From: Marinomonas profundimaris
Lineage (GTDB): Bacteria > Pseudomonadota > Gammaproteobacteria > Pseudomonadales > Marinomonadaceae
Length of the DNA: 64,000 bases
Reading direction: 5' to 3'
Assembly (NCBI RefSeq): GCF_000508165.1
Contig: NZ_AYOZ01000045.1
Location: forward strand, 124,001-188,000
Made by a program: the position numbers and the translations under genes. This document shows positions 54,935-62,424 of this stretch, in pieces (positions within the stretch are counted from its first letter, which is position 1; the number at the start of each line of letters is the position of its first letter). The notes under the pieces are model-generated. The model saw only the letters and a list, made by a program, of their open reading frames with translations. It was not told the origin of the DNA and ran no database searches.

Positions 54935-56298
54935 GATGTGACCTCCTTGGCATCACCCGATGGGCTCAAAAGTTTTTCTAAATAATGGATATCCACACTA
55001 CTCGACCGTATCGAAGGGTCATCCAACAATGTTTGGTGCAACGGAATATTGGATAGAATGCCACTTAAGTGTGTTTCTCTTAATGCTAAGCGCATTTTGG
55101 CAAACGCCTCGTCACGGTCTTTGCCATGGGTAATGATTTTCGCCACCATAGAATCGTAATAAGGTGAAATCACTGCACCGCTATGAATGTGTGTATCAAC
55201 CCGCACACCCAAACCACCCGGCGCCTCCCAACCCGTAATCTTGCCAGGTGTTGGCACAAAGGAATCGGGATCTTCGGCGTTGATTCGACACTCCAGCGAG
55301 TGACCTTTGCATTCAACATCGGCTTGCTCTAATGGCAGTTTTTCACCTTGAGCGATTTGAATTTGTAATTGGACAATGTCTAGTCCTGTGGTCATTTCCG
55401 TCACCGGATGTTCAACCTGTATACGGGTATTCATTTCGATGAAATAGAACTCGTCATCTTCATAAAGAAATTCAAAGGTTCCCGCACCTTGATAACCGAT
55501 TGCCATACAAGCCTGTGCACATCGGTCACCTACTCTTGCTAACAGTTCACTGTCTACATTCGGAGCAGGCGCTTCTTCTAACACCTTTTGATGACGACGC
55601 TGTAATGAACAATCACGACTTCCAAGCCAAATGGCGTTGCCATGAGAATCACTCACTACCTGAATTTCGATGTGCCTTGGGTGTTGTAAGAACTTTTCCA
55701 GATACACTTCCGGATTACCGAAGGTTTTACGGGCTTCTTCTTGTGTGAGCTTCACCGCTGACAGCAATTCACTAGAGTCATGAACGATTCGCATACCACG
55801 GCCACCACCACCTGCGGAGGCTTTTATAATGACAGGAAAGCCGATGTTTTCTGCGATTGTCTGTAAACTCGATTCGTCTGAGCCTAGTGCACCTTTTGAA
55901 CCGGGTACACAGGGAACGTTGCTCGCCAACATGGCATTACGTGCGGCAATTTTGTCACCCATAACACGGATATTTTCTGGCGAAGGACCAATAAAAATCA
56001 GTCCGGCTTGCATCACTTTTTCTGCGAACCCTGCATTTTCGGACAAAAAACCATAACCAGGATGAATTGCTTGCGCGCCAGAAACCTTGGCAACACCCAA
56101 TAAAGCCGCTTGATTCATGTAACTCTTGGTCGAATTCGCAGGACCAATACAATAAGCTTCATCTGCCAACGCCACGTAACTGGCGTCTTTATCGGCCGTT
56201 GAATACACAACCACCGTGGCTAGATCGAGCGCCTTACAAGCCCGCAAAACCCTTAACGCAATCTCGCCTCGGTTCGCTATTAGCACTTTGTTAAACAT
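54931..56298 (-). CDS. biotin carboxylase subunit (AccC-like)
   Basis: A 455-residue biotin carboxylase. The N-terminus is FNKVLIANRGEIALRVLRA, followed by HPGYGFLSENAGFAEK, the ATP-grasp loop KASAGGGGRGMR, EKFLQHPRHIEIQV, the catalytic FIEMNTRIQVEHPVTE and the C-terminal IHSGAVISPYYDSMVAK. It carboxylates biotin on a carrier using ATP and bicarbonate. Linkage to a dedicated carrier and pxpBC points to a special-purpose carboxylase, not fatty-acid synthesis. It follows the carrier gene by 23 nt. Confidence 0.93.
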   Translation of the reverse strand: MFNKVLIANRGEIALRVLRACKALDLATVVVYSTADKDASYVALADEAYCIGPANSTKSYMNQAALLGVAKVSGAQAIHPGYGFLSENAGFAEKVMQAGLIFIGPSPENIRVMGDKIAARNAMLASNVPCVPGSKGALGSDESSLQTIAENIGFPVIIKASAGGGGRGMRIVHDSSELLSAVKLTQEEARKTFGNPEVYLEKFLQHPRHIEIQVVSDSHGNAIWLGSRDCSLQRRHQKVLEEAPAPNVDSELLARVGDRCAQACMAIGYQGAGTFEFLYEDDEFYFIEMNTRIQVEHPVTEMTTGLDIVQLQIQIAQGEKLPLEQADVECKGHSLECRINAEDPDSFVPTPGKITGWEAPGGLGVRVDTHIHSGAVISPYYDSMVAKIITHGKDRDEAFAKMRLALRETHLSGILSNIPLHQTLLDDPSIRSSSVDIHYLEKLLSPSGDAKEVTS

Positions 56299-56321
56299 AT
56301 AACCCCCTTAAAAATATCGAC

Positions 56322-56798
56322 CTAACCAATCACAAATAGCACTTGACCGGATTCCACTTCATCACCTGATGCCACACGAATCTCTCGCACGGTACCGGAC
56401 GCTTCCGCTTCAATAGGGTGAAACATCTTCATCGCTTCTAACAAACACAAAGTTTGACCTTCGATAACAGAATCACCGACCGATACATAAGCTTTTTCAT
56501 CTTCTGATGGTGACAAATACACCACACCATAAAGCGGTGATTGCACTGATACATCGCTATTGTCATGAGTTGATAAAACGATTTCAGCTTGAGGTAGATG
56601 ATGGTCAGACTCGGATACGTCAGTCGGTTCACTAACCGTGTCCGATGGCAAAGAGAAATTGCTTGAAGAGGTCACCCCAGCGGTATTTTGTTTACTGCGA
56701 TGCAATGTCAAACTGACCTCACCCTCTTGGTAAGTCAGTTCTGACAATCCCGATGAGCTCATAAGCTCTACTAATGACGTAATTTTTTGAGAATCCAT
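56322..56798 (-). CDS. biotin carboxyl carrier protein (AccB-like)
   Basis: A 158-residue carrier. The N-terminal DSQKITSLVELMSSSGLSELTYQEGEVSLTLHRSK (in family order) resembles AccB, a Ser/Asp-rich linker follows, and the C-terminal biotinyl domain has YGVVYLSPSEDEKAYVSVGDSV with LLEAMKMFHPIEAE, whose lysine is the biotin site. The start at 56798 has GGAAG 7 nt upstream; a longer frame to 56843 lacks one. It is first gene after the Nac-like regulator and probably supplies carboxybiotin to PxpBC. Confidence 0.92.
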   Translation of the reverse strand: MDSQKITSLVELMSSSGLSELTYQEGEVSLTLHRSKQNTAGVTSSSNFSLPSDTVSEPTDVSESDHHLPQAEIVLSTHDNSDVSVQSPLYGVVYLSPSEDEKAYVSVGDSVIEGQTLCLLEAMKMFHPIEAEASGTVREIRVASGDEVESGQVLFVIG

Positions 56799-56895
56799 AG
56801 GCGTGCTTCCAGTCGCTAAAACATTGTCTAAATGCGTTAGCAACTACTCTAAACACCTAATTTGACGATGACTAAGAGGGTTTTTGATTGGTGAG

Positions 56896-56910
56896 ATAAG
56901 AGACTCTTAT
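56896..56910. promoter_or_regulatory. Nac-like palindrome upstream of carrier/pxp operon
   Basis: ATAAGAGACTCTTAT, a perfect 7-bp inverted repeat around one base, fits ATA-N9-TAT. It lies 2 nt beyond the nac-like stop with its centre 105 nt upstream of the carrier start codon. If Nac acts near -64 as in Klebsiella, transcription would start about 40 nt before the carrier gene. Confidence 0.7.
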
Positions 56911-56912
56911 GG

Positions 56913-57845
56913 TTACGAAGCAAGCGCCGTTTTATCGGTTAACACGTCCCCCGCTAACAACTCGCCAACTAATTCCAATAAAATATCTTTTACCGCTTGT
57001 GCAGGAATAGAAAGAGGCAAATGATCAGAAAGACACAACGCCAGTGGCGCTTCGACTATTGGTGATATAATTCGACACAATTTCGCCTCTGTTTGATCCG
57101 ACAAAGCAATCGCGGCCGACTCAGGTAAAATCGTTACCCCAAGATCATTTTCGATCGCCGCCGTCAATGTGGTGGTGGATTCAATCTCGGCAATAATATT
57201 AGGGGTCACACCAATACTGAGGCACGCCTGATCCACCAATTTACGCACCACGTTGTACTTTCTTGGCATTAATAAATTCCATTGCGCTACCTCTTTTAAA
57301 GGCACGTCGGAGTGAGGTAAATCTCGGTTAGGAGAACTCACTAGATACAAGGGCTCTTTAACTAAAGGCACAAAACTCAATCCATGAATCACCTTATCAC
57401 CGTATAAAACCCCCATATCCATACGACCGCTCATGATCAGCTCACTCAAGGTGGTGCCGAAATTTTCATTAAGATACAAAATAATGCCGGGATGCTTTTC
57501 TCTTACACGTTTTAACAAGGGCCAAGACAAAGTTGAGGCAGCGGTACCCGGTGCAAGGCCAACAGACACATTACCGGTCAAAGCTTTGCTAGAGGCCAAC
57601 ACATCGCCCATAGCTTGCTCGCATTGACGCAAAATCACCTGAGCATGGGCATACAAGATTTTGCCCGCTTCCGTCGGTGTCACGCCTCGTTTCGTGCGAA
57701 TCAACAGTTGCTGTTTTAATTCACCTTCTAACGTGGCCAATTGCTGGCTTAACGCTGGTTGAGCGATAAAGAGCACTTCAGCGGCTTGAGTCAGACTGCC
57801 GATATCGACAATTTTTACAAAGTATTTTAATCGAGTCAGATTCAT
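56913..57845 (-). CDS. Nac-like LysR-family nitrogen regulator
   Basis: A 310-residue LysR protein whose N-terminal 80 residues closely follow Klebsiella Nac as I recall it: LKYFVKIVDIGSLTQAAEV, QPALSQQLATLEGEL, QQLLIRTKRGVTPTEAGKILY. The effector part also keeps Nac-like GLAPGTAAS and IAEIESTTTLTAAIENDLGVTILPESAA. Nac couples nitrogen limitation to sigma-70 promoters and is itself made from a sigma-54 promoter; a matching -24/-12 element lies just upstream here. It leads the minus-strand run of carrier, carboxylase, pxp and ABC genes. True orthology to Nac is likely but needs a tree. Confidence 0.85.
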   Translation of the reverse strand: MNLTRLKYFVKIVDIGSLTQAAEVLFIAQPALSQQLATLEGELKQQLLIRTKRGVTPTEAGKILYAHAQVILRQCEQAMGDVLASSKALTGNVSVGLAPGTAASTLSWPLLKRVREKHPGIILYLNENFGTTLSELIMSGRMDMGVLYGDKVIHGLSFVPLVKEPLYLVSSPNRDLPHSDVPLKEVAQWNLLMPRKYNVVRKLVDQACLSIGVTPNIIAEIESTTTLTAAIENDLGVTILPESAAIALSDQTEAKLCRIISPIVEAPLALCLSDHLPLSIPAQAVKDILLELVGELLAGDVLTDKTALAS

Positions 57846-57887
57846 TGGTTTGACCTATCGTTTGTTATGACACATCACCACCAATAC

Positions 57888-57902
57888 GCACAATTCGTAC
57901 CA
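57888..57902 (-). promoter_or_regulatory. sigma-54-like -24/-12 promoter of the nac-like gene
   Basis: The minus strand reads TGGTACGAATTGTGC. The GG and GC doublets are exactly 10 nt apart, and it matches the TGGCACG-N4-TTGC consensus at 9 of 11 defined bases. The -12 end lies about 43 nt before the regulator ATG. No convincing NtrC site pair was found upstream. Confidence 0.5.
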
Positions 57903-58084
57903 AAGCACCAAAATTAAATCTAAAATCTCACACAACGCTACAAAACCACAGGATTCATGCAGCCTTTTACGTAACAACCAACATAAGAAAAAGTGATAGC
58001 AACTTACAAAAATAAGAAAAAATGCACTGAAAAGGGACAAAACACACCAGTAAATTGATTTTACAATCATCATTCACACAACGC

Positions 58085-58099
58085 ATAAGGCTTGCTTAT
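58085..58099. promoter_or_regulatory. Nac-like palindrome upstream of aminotransferase gene
   Basis: ATAAGGCTTGCTTAT, with a 5-bp inverted repeat ATAAG/CTTAT, fits ATA-N9-TAT. Its centre is 126 nt upstream of the aminotransferase ATG. This is the third member of the set in the window. Confidence 0.6.
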
Positions 58100-58217
58100 A
58101 TAACCAGAACAAAGTCGTTTTGTTCTTCTTTTCTGATCACCGTTAGGCTAGCTCTACTTTGACACTATTTACTTAATGTCTCTTTAACTCAGTACCAATT
58201 TATAATGGTGACCCTTC

Positions 58218-59432
58218 ATGCAAACACAAAGAATTGCCTCTCGCGTAGCTAACATAAAACCATCCCCTAGCAGCAGCGCGGCAGATCGAGCCAATGAACT
58301 TCGCCAACAGGGTCGAGACATTATCAGTCTCGTGGTTGGGGAACCCGACTTCGATACGCCATCTAATGTTGGTAAAGCCGCTTGGGAAGCCATTCAACGA
58401 GGCGAAACACGCTACACCGCCAACAGCGGCAGCCAAGCCATGCGCCAAGCCATTAAATCGAAGCTAGAGCGCGAAAACAATTTGCACTATAACGAGAACG
58501 AAATCGTTGTCACCAATGGAGCTAAAGCCGCTATTTTCACCGCCTTTTTAGCCACCATTGAAGCCGGTGACGAAGTGGTTATACCAGCACCTTACTGGGT
58601 TTCCTATCCTGATATGGTGATTGCTTGTGAAGGCACACCAGTGATTGCACAATGTTCTGAAGCAGAGGGGTTCAAATTAACCGCTGAGCGATTGCGCTCT
58701 GTTCTTACCGATAAAACCCGCTGGTTAATCATCAATTCTCCTAGCAATCCAACAGGAGCAAGTTACCACCATGACGACTATGTTGCCTTAGCTGAGGTGT
58801 TAGCCGATTACCCTGATGTATTGATTATGACCGATGACATTTACGAGCATATCCGTTACGACAATCAGGAAAACGTCCATTTGCTAAATGCCGCTCCTCA
58901 ATTGAAAGATCAAACTGTACTGATTAATGGCGTCTCTAAAACCTATGCCATGACGGGGTGGCGAATTGGTTTTGCAGTGGGTCCGTTTTATCTTATTGAT
59001 GCCTTCCAAAAATTACAGTCCCAATCCGCTGGTAATGCTTGTTCAGTCAGCCAAGCCGCGGCGATTGAAGCCTATAACGGAGACCAATCTTTCGTCAAAA
59101 CGAGCCAAGCAGTTTATCAACAGCGTCGTAACGACACCCTCGCTCTCATCAACAACATTGACGGTCTACATTGCTCGCCACCAGACGGCGCTTTTTATCT
59201 TTATGTTGGCTGTGAAAAATTGATTGGCATGCAAACGGAAGACGGCACTGTCCTTGAAACAGACAACGACCTTGTACTTTATCTATTGGAAAAAGCCAAT
59301 GTCGCCGTGGTTGCTGGCAGCGCGTATGGTTTGTCGCCTTACTTCCGCATGTCGATTGCGACGTCACAAACACAATTACATACCGCCTGTGAACGTATTA
59401 CGACCGCACTAGCAAAATTAAAACAGGGCTAA
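58218..59432 (+). CDS. class I aminotransferase, aspartate-type
   Basis: A 404-residue PLP enzyme of the AspAT Ib group. It has LVVGEPDFDTPSNVGKAAWEAI, YTANSGSQAMRQAI, the Asn/Pro motif INSPSNPTGASY, the Asp-Tyr MTDDIYEHIRYD, and the PLP lysine in NGVSKTYAMTGWRIGFAVG. The final YFRMSIATS holds the arginine that binds the substrate carboxylate. Bacterial relatives transfer amino groups between aspartate or aromatic amino acids and 2-oxoglutarate. A Nac-like box upstream suggests nitrogen control. An exporter gene follows on the same strand. Confidence 0.9.
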   Translation: MQTQRIASRVANIKPSPSSSAADRANELRQQGRDIISLVVGEPDFDTPSNVGKAAWEAIQRGETRYTANSGSQAMRQAIKSKLERENNLHYNENEIVVTNGAKAAIFTAFLATIEAGDEVVIPAPYWVSYPDMVIACEGTPVIAQCSEAEGFKLTAERLRSVLTDKTRWLIINSPSNPTGASYHHDDYVALAEVLADYPDVLIMTDDIYEHIRYDNQENVHLLNAAPQLKDQTVLINGVSKTYAMTGWRIGFAVGPFYLIDAFQKLQSQSAGNACSVSQAAAIEAYNGDQSFVKTSQAVYQQRRNDTLALINNIDGLHCSPPDGAFYLYVGCEKLIGMQTEDGTVLETDNDLVLYLLEKANVAVVAGSAYGLSPYFRMSIATSQTQLHTACERITTALAKLKQG

Positions 59433-59469
59433 CTTTTCTTCAATCGATCATTAAGAGACATCAATCAAT

Positions 59470-60990
59470 ATGGACCCTGTCCAAAACCCACAAGGGTTAA
59501 CCACCAAACAAGCCATCCTTGCCATGATCGGCATTTCAGCTGGTCTGATGCTGTCCGCACTAGACCAGACGGTCATCGGCAATGCGTTACCCAGCATTGT
59601 CGCTGATTTGGGTGGTTTTAATCTTTATGCTTGGATTGCCACTGGCTACCTTTTAATGTCGATCGTCACCATTCCCATTTTTGGACGGTTGGGGGATTAT
59701 TATGGCCGCAAGCCATTCATTGTCGCGGCTTGTGCCATTTTCACCCTTGCTTCTTTAGGCTGTGCTCTCGCCTCGAACATCTATGTCTTAATTATTGGTA
59801 GAGCACTGCAAGGGCTGGGTGGCGGCATGTTAATTGGGACAGCGTTTGCCAGCATTCCTGACTTATTCCCTGATAACAAAGAACGCTTGAAATGGCAGAT
59901 TTTTCTGAGTACCGCCTTCAGTATTGTGAATGCATTGGGCGCCCCTTTGGGTGGTTTTTTAACCGACGCTTTTGGTTGGCGTTCCATCTTCTACTTAAAT
60001 TTGCCACTTGGTTGTTTAGCAGTCTTCTGTGCTTGGAAATACATTCCTTGGGTTCGACATACGCAATCGAATGATGTCTCACTAGATTGGATCGGCGCAC
60101 TGCTTATCGCCTTGGCACTGTCTTCTTTTCAACTCTTTGTTGAGCAATTTCCAAAAGACGGCTTGAGTTCATGGGTAATTTGGTTGGCCTCTATACTAAT
60201 GGGTGCCATTGTCTTCTTGATTTACCGAGAGCGAAAAATCAAGCACCCTCTGCTACCACCAGCCCTGTTTGTTGCCGGTACCGTCAGAACGTTCTTTTTG
60301 CTTTCTACTCTAGCGGGCTCTGTGATGTTTTCTCTGCTCTATTACACACCACTTATGTTCCAAGGGGCGCTAGGGTTTTCTTCGCAACAAGCTGGCATTC
60401 TAATTACTCCCATGGTACTCAGCATTACCTTGGGCGCGATTATAAACAGTAAGGTAATCAGACACTTAGATAACCCAAACTGGTTGCCGAGGTGCGGTTT
60501 CCTACTGCTGGCCATCGCGTGTTTTTGCCTAGCTTGTAGTACGCTACATACCCACTTTTACCTACTGTTGTTTTTTATGCTGCTGTCTGGCTGCGGGTTG
60601 GGGTTCATTCTCATTAATTTGACGCTGTTTACCCAGAATTCCGTCACAAAAAACCACTTAGGCATTGCGACAGCCCTGCTGCAATCTCTTCGCTTGGTTG
60701 GTGGTATGTTGGGCACAGCAGTCACTGGATCATTTATTAATTTTCTCTATAAGCAGAACTTAGAAAAAACGCTAATAAATGTAGATCAACAGCAATATAT
60801 CACTGAGTTAAGCAACCCAAATATTCTGATACAAACAAGTCACTCAGCGTCAAATGAATTACCAATAGGTCTGGCACAACAGGTTTTATTAGACACCTTG
60901 AGTTTAGGGCTTTTGGCTTCTGCTGGTATCTGCCTGATCGCTCTATTCATCCTTTGGAGAATTCCTCCAATACCTTTGTTTAAAAAATAA
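59470..60990 (+). CDS. MFS drug exporter, DHA2 (EmrB/QacA) family
   Basis: A 506-residue transporter with about 14 predicted membrane segments. Family motifs are LDQTVIGNALPSIVADLGG (motif D1), GRLGDYYGRKPFI (motif A) and GRALQGLGGGMLIGTAFASIPDLFP (motif C region). It starts 37 nt after the aminotransferase stop and may share its transcript. DHA2 members export drugs, dyes or amino acids using the proton gradient. The substrate here is unknown, and nothing else ties it to the nitrogen genes. Confidence 0.9.
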   Translation: MDPVQNPQGLTTKQAILAMIGISAGLMLSALDQTVIGNALPSIVADLGGFNLYAWIATGYLLMSIVTIPIFGRLGDYYGRKPFIVAACAIFTLASLGCALASNIYVLIIGRALQGLGGGMLIGTAFASIPDLFPDNKERLKWQIFLSTAFSIVNALGAPLGGFLTDAFGWRSIFYLNLPLGCLAVFCAWKYIPWVRHTQSNDVSLDWIGALLIALALSSFQLFVEQFPKDGLSSWVIWLASILMGAIVFLIYRERKIKHPLLPPALFVAGTVRTFFLLSTLAGSVMFSLLYYTPLMFQGALGFSSQQAGILITPMVLSITLGAIINSKVIRHLDNPNWLPRCGFLLLAIACFCLACSTLHTHFYLLLFFMLLSGCGLGFILINLTLFTQNSVTKNHLGIATALLQSLRLVGGMLGTAVTGSFINFLYKQNLEKTLINVDQQQYITELSNPNILIQTSHSASNELPIGLAQQVLLDTLSLGLLASAGICLIALFILWRIPPIPLFKK

Positions 60991-61140
60991 CACTTTTCAG
61001 AACTTAAATAATTTATTCATATAAGTCGTTTTCAGCCCCTATTTCTGTCGTACCAAGACTTATCCTTTTTATTACTGGTGACAAAATAACCAGTCAGACG
61101 CAATAACAAAAACAACAATTGCAATAAAAAGGATGTCGTT

Positions 61141-62334
61141 ATGAGTAATCATGCAAATCGCGGTGTTATTTACCAAGGCAATGGCACGGTAAAAGTCGAA
61201 GCCATTGCCTTTCCTGAGTTGGCCATTGGCAAACGCCGATGCGACCACGGCGTTATTCTGAAAGTTGTCACAACAAATATTTGTGGCAGTGATCAACACA
61301 TGGTGCGTGGTCGAACGACAGCTCCAAGCGGCTTGGTGCTCGGTCATGAAATCACGGGCGAAGTCATTGAATGCGGCCGCGATGTGGAATTTATTAAGGT
61401 TGGCGATTTGGTGTCTGTGCCTTTTAACATTGCTTGCGGCCGTTGCCGTAATTGTAAAGAAGGCAAAACCGGCATTTGTTTAAACGTAAACCCTGCTCGT
61501 CCCGGCGCGGCGTATGGCTACGTGGACATGGGCGGTTGGGTTGGCGGACAAGCCGATTACGTTATGGTGCCTTACGCTGATTTTAACTTATTGAAATTCC
61601 CCGACGCCGACCAAGCCCGTGAAAAAATCCAAAGCCTCACGCTGCTGTCTGATATTTTCCCCACCGGTTTCCACGGCTGCGTAACCGCGGGCGTTGGGCC
61701 GGGTTCTACCGTTTACATCGCGGGCGCTGGCCCTGTTGGTTTGGCCGCCGCGGCGTCTGCGCATTTGCTTGGCGCCGCCTGTGTCATCGTTGGCGATATG
61801 GTCCAAGATCGACTTGATCAAGCACGCTCTTTCGGCTGCGAAACCATCGATTTAACACAAGACGGTGACATTCAAGACAAAATCGAAGCCATTTTGGGCG
61901 ATCGAGAAGTCGATGCGTTTGTGGATTGCGTAGGTTTTGAAGCCCATGCATGCGGCTGCAATCATCATCAAGAATCCCCTGCAGTGGTTTTAAACTCAGC
62001 CATGCAAATGACACGAGCGGGCGGACAAATTGGTATTCCTGGTTTGTATGTAACTGAAGATCCTGGTGCAACCGATGAGGCAGCAAAACAAGGCAGCCTA
62101 AGCATGCGCTTTGGCCTTGGTTGGGCGAAATCACACTCGCTTCACACCGGCCAATGTCCAGTGATGAAATACCACAGACAACTCATGCAAGCCATTTTGT
62201 TTGATAAAATCGACATCGCCAAAGCGGTCAACGTACAGATGATTTCATTGGATGAAGCGCCACAAGGTTATGCAGATTTCGATGGCGGCGCGGCGAAGAA
62301 GTTCGTTATCGATCCACACAAAATGGTGAGTTGA
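61141..62334 (+). CDS. fdhA: glutathione-independent formaldehyde dehydrogenase
   Basis: A 397-residue zinc-dependent alcohol dehydrogenase-superfamily enzyme. The catalytic zinc cysteine is in TTNICGSDQHMVRGR, the glutamate motif is GHEITGEVIE, the structural zinc cysteines are in CGRCRNCKEGKTGIC, and the NAD site is GAGPVGLAAAASAHLLGA. The insertion GAAYGYVDMGGWVGGQADY is typical of the P. putida enzyme, which keeps NAD tightly bound and can dismutate aldehydes. It has an AAGGATG ribosome-binding site, is monocistronic and has a terminator behind it. Confidence 0.93.
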   Translation: MSNHANRGVIYQGNGTVKVEAIAFPELAIGKRRCDHGVILKVVTTNICGSDQHMVRGRTTAPSGLVLGHEITGEVIECGRDVEFIKVGDLVSVPFNIACGRCRNCKEGKTGICLNVNPARPGAAYGYVDMGGWVGGQADYVMVPYADFNLLKFPDADQAREKIQSLTLLSDIFPTGFHGCVTAGVGPGSTVYIAGAGPVGLAAAASAHLLGAACVIVGDMVQDRLDQARSFGCETIDLTQDGDIQDKIEAILGDREVDAFVDCVGFEAHACGCNHHQESPAVVLNSAMQMTRAGGQIGIPGLYVTEDPGATDEAAKQGSLSMRFGLGWAKSHSLHTGQCPVMKYHRQLMQAILFDKIDIAKAVNVQMISLDEAPQGYADFDGGAAKKFVIDPHKMVS

Positions 62335-62363
62335 TAAATCAAAAAGCTGAATAACTAGACAAA

Positions 62364-62417
62364 AAAAGACCTTGCCCCGCGAACGCTTAAAATTCCGTTA
62401 GCAAGACAAGGTCTTTT
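62364..62417. terminator. bidirectional terminator, fdhA / nnr
   Basis: AAAAGACCTTG pairs with CAAGGTCTTTT across a GC-containing loop; A- and T-runs flank both sides. It lies between convergent stops at 62334 and 62425. Confidence 0.82.
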
Positions 62418-62424
62418 ATTTATT

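Larger units (their letters stand above)
57846..58217. other. 372-nt divergent spacer, nac-like / aminotransferase
   Basis: No gene is seen. It contains the sigma-54-like element at 57888-57902 facing the regulator and one Nac-like palindrome at 58085-58099 nearer the aminotransferase gene. The rest is A/T-rich with no further clear motif. Confidence 0.6.

Noticed and set aside
58200-58206. TATAAT as -10 element of the aminotransferase gene
   Set aside because: It is only about 12 nt before the start codon, leaving no room for a leader with a ribosome-binding site.
61072-61347. Minus-strand frame over the fdhA promoter and start
   Set aside because: Antisense to a strongly supported gene, with no family resemblance.
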